A stretch of DNA of 64,000 nt, taken from NCBI GenBank assembly GCA_029237695.1, contig CM055274.1:21069505-21133504 (forward strand), written 5' to 3'. The first letter of the stretch is position 1, and the number at the start of each line of letters is the position of its first letter. Source of the DNA: Conchocele bisecta. Its lineage: Eukaryota > Mollusca > Bivalvia > Lucinida > Thyasiridae. A program made the translations under genes and the position numbers. This document shows positions 52,101 to 61,100 of this stretch, one piece after another. The notes below the pieces were generated by a model. It was given only the letters and a program-made list of their open reading frames with translations, had not been told where the DNA came from and made no database searches.

Positions 52101-55100
52101 ACATATGAATATCATATGAATTTGTTCATATGAATTGCACATTTTGCTGTGTACAATAATTGCAGTGTATGGTGTGAATGTTTGGTGTTGTGAATCTTAG
52201 GTGCGTCAGTGTATGTATTGTCACCATCTATTGTCAGTAACCATTGGGAATCTTTGGTGAGTGACCTCGAACATCGTCAGAAAAAAAATCATTCTCACAG
52301 TCATTAACATCTTACATCAGTAGTGGTACATGACCCCATTACATGTACACAGTGCCAGCTATTTAACATACATATAATTGTTATAAATGGTCATCCATTG
52401 TATTCGGAAAACTCACGTAGGTGTATGTAAATTTAAAAAAAAAAAATTCTGATTTCTTATTGAAAGTATATGTTGTTACCACTCATTTGAACCATCTCGC
52501 AGAGACGGTTCAAATGGTGGTCACAGCATATACTTTCGGAGTGAAATTAGAAAAATATGTCTATGCTGAATCGTTAGAATGTAATTGGTTAACCACATTT
52601 TCTACAAACAAAATTTGATATATCATAATCCTTTACTGGATATTACAAGGAGATGATGGTTTACCTGTAGCCGATTTCATCAGAATGCATTATTTCATAT
52701 AGAACTAACCACTGTATACATTTGATGATTATGCAGAATTATTATACTGAATTTATTACATTATCACAGCCAAAATGGCTGTGATAATGTAATAAATTCA
52801 GTATAATAAAAATTAATAAATTTATTCTTCAATTGAAAATTTCTCCCTCAAAGTATACTTTGCTAGATAAGTATAATTTGCAATGTTGGTGAAATAGGCT
52901 ACTGATGTGTTTGTGTTGCAGATGATTAAGCTGTGGGACTTTGAGACGGGCACGGCAATATTCGAGTACGGTGAGGCCCATGGTGACTCGGCCGTGACGT
53001 GTATGACGTTCGATAAATGTGGTCGCAGGTCGGTATTCCACATTGGTTTCGTGTACTTGTATTGGCCAATAAAATCCATGTTTTCACATTTGCAAACGGG
53101 TTTTCCCGTGTTTTTTCCAACTTTAAACTGTTTGTGCGTTTCCTGGTATTCTTATCCAATGAAAATGAGTGAGTAATCATTTACTTTTCTTGAAATGCAT
53201 TATTTCTTATAGAACTAACCACTGCATATATTTGATGATTAAAAGTATGCAGAATTATTATACTGAATTTATTACGTTATCACAGCCAAAATGGCTGTGA
53301 TAATGTAATAAATTCAGTATAATAGCAATTAATACATTTATCCTTAAATTGAAAATTTCTCCCTCAAAGTATACTTTGCTAGATAAGTATCCTTGGTGAA
53401 ATAGGCTACGGATGGAAACTTAAAACAAAAACGCAAGCGGTACTGTAGCACATTCCTGCAGCCCCAAATTTATCCATCATGTTTGTTAGAAGCATGTAAG
53501 CTGTTTAATTGATGGAATGGCGAACATTGCAGACCCTGATCAGACTGTGCGGATGCACAGTCTGATCTCTGGATCTAGAGACATTTCGACTGAATGGCGA
53601 GTGAAGTTTCACCAAATGAAAATAAAATATTTCACAGTTTTGTAAAATTTATTATTCTGCAGAAGATACTCACAGTTATTATATAATAAAAGCATTCATA
53701 AATCCAGTTTGTGATTAAAATTCTCAAAAAAATAAAAAACAGAAAAAAGAACGGAATATTTGTTGTAATTCATTCTGCATAAAACCTTGGTAATTGGATG
53801 GAAATGAAAGTTAAGTCACTCAATTAATTGAAATGATTCTGCTATGTGGTTGTGACTGGAGAAATGGGGCTTATGGGAATTATAACCAGTGTAGCCTCTG
53901 ATCACATTGCTGACTCCTGTAGCCTGATAACGATCTACATTGTTTGTTAGAAGCATAAAAGGTGTTTCATTGAAGGAACAGCGAACAGTGCAGGTCCTGA
54001 TCAGACTGTGCAGATGCACAGGCTGATCTGGATCTACACTGGTTGCAGAACCGATAAGCCCAATTTCTCCAGTCACGACAGCATATTTTTAGCTCGACTA
54101 TTCGAAGAATAAGTAGAGCTTATGTTGTCACCCCGGCGTCGGTGTCGGTGTCGGCGTCGGCGTCGGTTAAGGTTTTTAGTCAAGCTTGTATATGGAATAC
54201 TACTGGCCCTACACCCGCCATACTTGGACAACTTCATCTCCTAGTGATGTACATCAATAACCCCTGATCTATATTTGACCTTCACCTACATTTCCTCTTG
54301 AATTACTTGGTTAATTCCCCTTGGTTAAGGTTTTTAGTCAACCTTGGTTAAGGGTTTTAGTCAAGCTTGTATATGCACTACTACTGGCCCTACACCTACC
54401 ATACTTGGACAACTTCATTTCCTAGTGATGCACATCAATAACCCTTCATCTATATTTGACCTTGACCTACATTTCCTCTTGAATTACTTACTTAATTCCC
54501 CTTGGTTAAGGTTTTTAGTCTACCTTGGTTAAGGTTTTTTTTCAAGCTTGTACATTGAATACTATTGTGCATCCAGACACCATACTTCGACAACCTTTTC
54601 TCATAGGTATGTACATCAATAACCCCTGATCTATATTTGACCTTGACCTACATTTCCTCTTCAATTACTTACTTAATTCATTTTGGTTCAGGTTTTTAGT
54701 CAACCTTCTATATGGAATACTACTGGCCCTACACCCGCCATACTTGGACAACTTCATCTCCTAGTGATGTACATCAACAACCCCTGGTCTATATTTGACC
54801 TTGACCTACATTTCCTCTTGAATTACTTACTTAATTCCCCTTGGTTAACGTTTTTAGTCAAGCTTGTAGATGGAATACTCCTGGCCCTACACCAACCATA
54901 CCTGGACAACTTCATCTCCTAGTGATGTACATCAACAACCCCTGACCTATATTTGACCTTGACCTACATTTAACCTTGAATTACTTACTTAATTCCCCTT
55001 GGTTAAGGTTTTTACTCGACCTTGGTTAAGCTTTTTACTCAAGCTTGTACATGGAATACTATTGTGCATACAGACACCATACTTGGACAACCTTTTGTCA

Positions 55101-58100
55101 TAGTGATGTACATCAATAACCCCTCATCTATATTTGACCTTGACCTACATTTCCTCTTGAATTACTTACTTAATTCTCTTTGGTTAAGGTTTTTAGTCAA
55201 GCGTGTAGATAGAATACTCATGGTCCTACACCAACCATACTTGGACAACTTCATCTCCTAGTGATGTACATCAATAATCCTTGACCTATATTTGACCATG
55301 ACCTACTTTTAACCTTGAATTACTTAGTTATTTCCCCTTGGGTAAGGTTTTTAGTTAAGCTTGTATATGGAATACTCCTGGCCCTACACCAACCATACTT
55401 GGACAACTTCATCTCCTAGTGATGTACATCAATAACCCCTGATCTATATTTGACCTTGACCTACATTTCCTCTTGAATTACTTACTTAATTCTCTTTGGT
55501 TAAGGTTTTTAGTCAAGCTTGTAGATGGAATACTCATGGCCCTACACCAACCATACTTGGACAACTTCATCTCCTAGTGATGTACATCAACAACCCCTGA
55601 CCTATATTTGACCTTGACCTACATTTAACCTTAAATTACTTACTTAATTCCCCTTGGTTAAGGTTTTTGTCGCGCCCGCTTGCGGAAAGCGCGATATAGT
55701 CGGCACTTTGGCGTACGTACGTACATACGTACGTGTGTCCGGTTAAAGTTTTTGGTTAAGTTGTTTGGTTAAGTTTTTTGGTTAAAGTTTTTGTTTAAGT
55801 TCTTTGGTTAAAGTTTTTGGTTAAGTTTTTTGGTTAAAGCTTTTGGTTAAAGTTTTTCGTTATACTATATCTCTGCAACTGCTTTGCCCATTACCTTGAA
55901 ACTTCACATGGGTGTTTATCATCGTCTATATTTTCATTCTACCCCCCTCCCGTGCGGCCCCTGTGCCCAATGTCAAGGTCAAATTACTTTGAAGTTTTTG
56001 GTTAAGTTTTTTTGGTTAAAGTTTTTGGTTAAGTTTTTTGGTTAAGTTTTTTGGTTAAAGTTTTTCGTTATACTATATCTCTGCAACTGCTTTGCCCATT
56101 ACCTTGAAACTTCATATGGGTGTTTATCATCATCTATATTTTCATTCTACCCCCCTCCCGTGCGGCCCCTGTGCCCAATGACAAGGTCAAATTACTTTGA
56201 AGTTTTTGGTTAAGTTCTTTGGTTAAAAATTTTGGTTAAGTTTTTTGGTTAAAGTTTTTTGTTATACTATATCTCTGCAACTGCTTTGCCCATTACCTTG
56301 AAACTTCACATGGGTGTTTATCATCATCTATATTTTCATTCTACCCCCCTCCCGTGCGGCCCCTGTGCCCAATGTCAAGGTCAAATTATTTAAAGTTAGG
56401 TTTAAGTTTTTGGTTTAAGTTTTTGGTTTAAGTTTTTGGTTAAGTTTTTTGGTTAAAGTTTTTCGTTATACTATATCTCTGCAACTGCTTTGCCCATTAC
56501 CTTGAAACTTCACATGGGTGTTTATCATCATCTATATTTTCATTCTACCCACCTCCCGTGCGGCCCCTGTGCCCAATGTCAAGGTCAAATTACTTTGAAG
56601 TTTTTGGTTAAAGTTTTTTTCGCGCCCGCTTGCGGAAAGCGCGATATAGTCGGCACTTTGTCGTACGTACGTATGTATGTACGTACGTACGTGTGTCCGG
56701 TTAAAGTTTTTGCTTAAGTTTTTTGGTTAAAGTTTTTCGTTGTACTATATCTTTTTTGTTAGTGTCCATGCCTCGCCACAAGGCGCGACATGCAGGCCGC
56801 GGCCATCTAGTTACTCAACCTTGGTTAAGGTTTTTAGTCAAGCTTGTAGATGAAATACTATTGTGCATACAGACAACATACTTGGATAACTTTTTCTCAT
56901 AGGGATGTACATCAATAACCCCTGACCTTTATTTTACCTTCACCTACATTTAACCTTCAATTACTTGGTTAATGTTTATAGTCAAGCTTGTATATGGAAT
57001 ACTTCTGGGCCTACATCAACCATACTTGGACAACTTCATCTCCTAATGATGTACATCAATAATCCCTGACCTATATTTGACCTTGACCTACTTTTATCCT
57101 TGGATTACTTAGTTATCTCCCCTTGGTTACGGTTTTTAGTCAAGCTTGTATATGAAATACTCCTGGGCCTACAGCAACCATACTTGGAAAACTTTATCTC
57201 CTAGTGACGTACATCAATAATCCCTTGGTTAATGTTTTTAGTTAACCTTGGTTAAGGTTTTTATGCAGGCCGCAGCCACCTTCTTTGTCAAGCTATGTGT
57301 ACATCGACAACCCTCGTAGTCGAGCTATGCTGTTCTCCTACAGCTCTTGTTTACATATTTTCGAGTTAAAATGACACATGTTATTGTTTCCAGGCTAATT
57401 ACGGGTGGCAGGGACGGACTCATCCGAATATGGAATTACAATAATGGCCATTGTCTCAAGGTGCTCGAAAAGGGTAAGAGAGTCGCATGTATTATAGGAA
57501 TGAATGGCCTTTTTGTGGAATTTATCGGGGTATAAACCGGAAGGTCTCGTCCAGTATTCCCGCGACTTTTCCAAGTTTATATCCCCGATAAATTCCACAA
57601 AAAGGCCATTCATGCCTTATAATTCCAGCATTTGAAATAAATTCATCAAGAAAATATTTTCCGTTTTCTTAAGAATTATTTTAACTGCGCCTCACGGTTA
57701 TGGAAAGTAGTTTGGCGTGGAAGTTTACTGGGATATACATTTTGGACAGAGACTTGCTACAGGCCAATCAAATGTTAGGGAATTGTGTAAATATTTTTGT
57801 GCTGGAATTATTAACCAATAACAGTCAGTAATCAAGGTGCATGATCACATGCTTAGAACAACAACAACAATGGCTGAAGTGTTGAAAGCGCGAACACTCC
57901 AAAATAAGTATTAATTGATAGTTTCCTTAATATGCAACAGAATTTGATGAAATATGGCGCAGTAAACACGTCTTCATGAGCTGCATTTCGTGGTCTCGGG
58001 ACGTCGGCACATACTTAGAATCGATTTCCGTGTCCGTATTACAGTAAGCACGGATATCGATTCTGTGCAAAAACGATAGAAGTTTGGGCCAAAATACCGA

Positions 58101-61100
58101 GACCACCAAATGCAGCTTAACAAGATACATTTGATGTGCCATATTTCATAAAAATCTGTTACATAATAAGGACAATATAACATGTTACGTACCTTGAATC
58201 GGGAGGCGCTTGTGGAAGTTTTAGTAATTGTTGTTGTTGCTGTAACCATGTGATCATACAGCTTGGTAATGCAAACGGCAGAAATAATACAACAGTTTTT
58301 TGGTGAATAATTTATTTCAATATATTTCTGTTTTCTTCACAAAAGTATACGTTGTACAGTCTTCGATACAGTTAATATCAGTGTCACAATATGTACGTTA
58401 GAGAAGAAAATATAAGAAAAATACTGAAGATTCTTGAAGTTTTTATACAGTGAAACCTCTGTACACATGGAGGTTGCTAGTGAGGTCACCAGTTGCATGC
58501 TCCAGATAAGGTACGCATTCGCATATTTTACGCACTTATTTTAACAGAATACGCACTGATTATCAAAAGTGGGAGTACTTAGTTGAGCCGCAAAAAGCAA
58601 ACACATTAACGTGTTTTATTTATTATCATTTGTTCCCTATTTAATATAGGAATGAATGGCCTTTTATTGGAATTTATCGGGGTATAAACTTGGAAAAGTC
58701 GCGGGAATACTGGACGAAGGCCGGAAGGCCTCGTCCAGTGTTCCCGCGACTTTTCCAAGTTTATATCCCCGATAAATTCCACAAAAAGGCCATTCATTCC
58801 TTATAATTCCAGCATTTGAAATAAATTCATCAAGAAAATGTGTTTATTTTCCGTTTTCTTAAGAATTATTTTAACTGCGCCTGACGGTTACGGAAAGTAG
58901 TTCGGCGTGGGAGTTTACTGGGATATAAATTTTGGACATAGACTTGCTACGGGCCAATCAAATGTTAGGAAATCGTGTAAATATTTTTGTGCTGGAATTA
59001 TTAAGGAATACAATCAATAATACATGATTTTGTAAAAGTAAAATATGCATTGAATTTGAAATCTGCGGGTATAATACGTACTCTTTAGATACAAAACTTA
59101 TCTGGAGCTCTACGGTTGTCCAGTTTGTTTAGAGCGATTCTACTGCAGTGCAGGTATTTAAGAACCAGCTCTAGATAAGCTGCGTATTTGTGTAAATACC
59201 CAATTAAAATTGCCAAAAACCCAATTTAAATCGGAAGTTGTGAGTATCAAAAAGCAATGAAAACAATTGTGGTACCTTTATCATGCTGCAGAAAACAATA
59301 AACAGACCATCAATATAGCATATTTTTCCATGAAAACACACCTTAGTATTTCATTAGAATTGTCTCTAAGGATATGTTTTCATTTCAAAACAAACTATTC
59401 AATAATTGCTGTCTGTTGATGTGAAAACAGTAGTGTGATTTAATTTTAGTCCAGAAGAGAATTTGATGTTTAACATTAACCCTTTCACCCTTAGTAACTG
59501 GAATGGATTTTGATATTTGAATTTTTCAACCAATTCAACTATCACAAAATGATTTTCAGACTAGTCCATTTATGAAAAGGGGGTGTTTTTGTTCTTAAAA
59601 ATATGAAAATTACTTTCAAAAAGTGCAGATCCTGTTTGTCAATACCACTATACAGGCCTGTGGTGTTGAAAGGGTTAAACACACTGATCAATAACCTGAT
59701 AACAAATTGTCATATTCTACTGAAACAAGATGTTTCATTGGTTGAATTTCATATGATTATTAACAAATGATGTTAGTGCAATGATCCAATTAAAGGTACA
59801 TGCCCACGCAGTAGACACAAAATGTTCTTTATATCAGAGACATCATCTGAGAAATTGTCTGACAAAATAAACATTCATTCACCATTACCTCTCGTATTAA
59901 TTGGCATTATTATACATTTTATATCAGACATGTTCACACTGATATCAGGGGCGATAACCGTGTTTCATTAAAATACTAACGGACATTACTATTTATTCTC
60001 TGTATTTATGTTTTGATGTGCAATGATCATACTTTATAATCTGTCAAAACTATTATTGTTTTAAGTGACGCATTTAATTAATATAAATAATTAAAAAATA
60101 TCATGCCTCATTTGCATATGAAAATAGCCTGATACCACCGCGCATCACTATCAGTAAAATAAATATTACTAAATGATTATATCCATATATTTTTAGAACT
60201 GGTGGAATAGCGACACAATTATACACTTATTTAATTTCCATGAAGAACATTTTGTGCCTACTCACTCGGAGTGGACATGCACCTTTAACATTCATTGCAA
60301 AAAATACATCCTGACATTTTTGCAAATCATAGCGTATGGTAAATCATTTCTTCATAAATATAATACTAATCTCTGTTGATAACAAGTTTATCAGCTAATG
60401 TAGCTAGGCTTATCGGATAGGAAAAAAAGGTAGTGTTTCATAGCCTCGCCCGATGAATTTATTGAAAGACGCTAGCCCGGTATTCTCCATTGTTACATGA
60501 CTACCGGTGTTCAACATCGCCCACAGCCGTGTTCAATCGTACAGCGCATGCTGAAGGACCATGGCTGTAGACAATTCGGGGCCAAGCCAATGCCTACCGT
60601 AGTGCATGTGTCTCATGATGTTACTAGAATGTGCCATTACGTCACCAGACCAGTTCTTAACGGTCACACAGAAATTTGAAATTGATGCGGCTGCATCACG
60701 CGACATGTACTGTGGTCCTGGAATATGTACGACTAAACCAGCTGTTTGAATGGAGCAGATTATCAAAGTACCGAAAGTACGGCATACATGCTCAAATTTC
60801 ACGATATTTCCGACGGAAATGTAACAATAATGTTTGACAATGTCCAGCCAGGGGTAAACATTTGCCATTGCACTCGGAACTGTTTTGAACCCGTGGCCTG
60901 CGGCCTTGGGGTTCAAATAGTTCCCTCGTGCCACGTCAAATGTTTACCCACGGCTGGACATTGTCGAACCTTACATTTCCAGAATGTGACAATGAGGTAC
61001 ATGTATGTGCAAACTTGACTAGGAAACGGTAGGAATTCCTTGGCAAGCCTCGGAATTCCTGCATCTTTCCTAGCCTCGCCTGATAAATTAACCTTTATCA

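Noticed and set aside
51690..52145. CRISPR-like array of short repeats
   Set aside because: No constant repeat/spacer structure, the words are self-complementary and the genome is eukaryotic.
54344..55261. Repeated 60-80 codon frames with LHFLLNYLLNS
   Set aside because: Identical frames recur with each tandem unit; this is array sequence, not a gene family.
60533..60934. 133-codon - strand open frame
   Set aside because: Kept only as a note: it spans palindromic repeat sequence, has no recognisable motif and no splice or start context.
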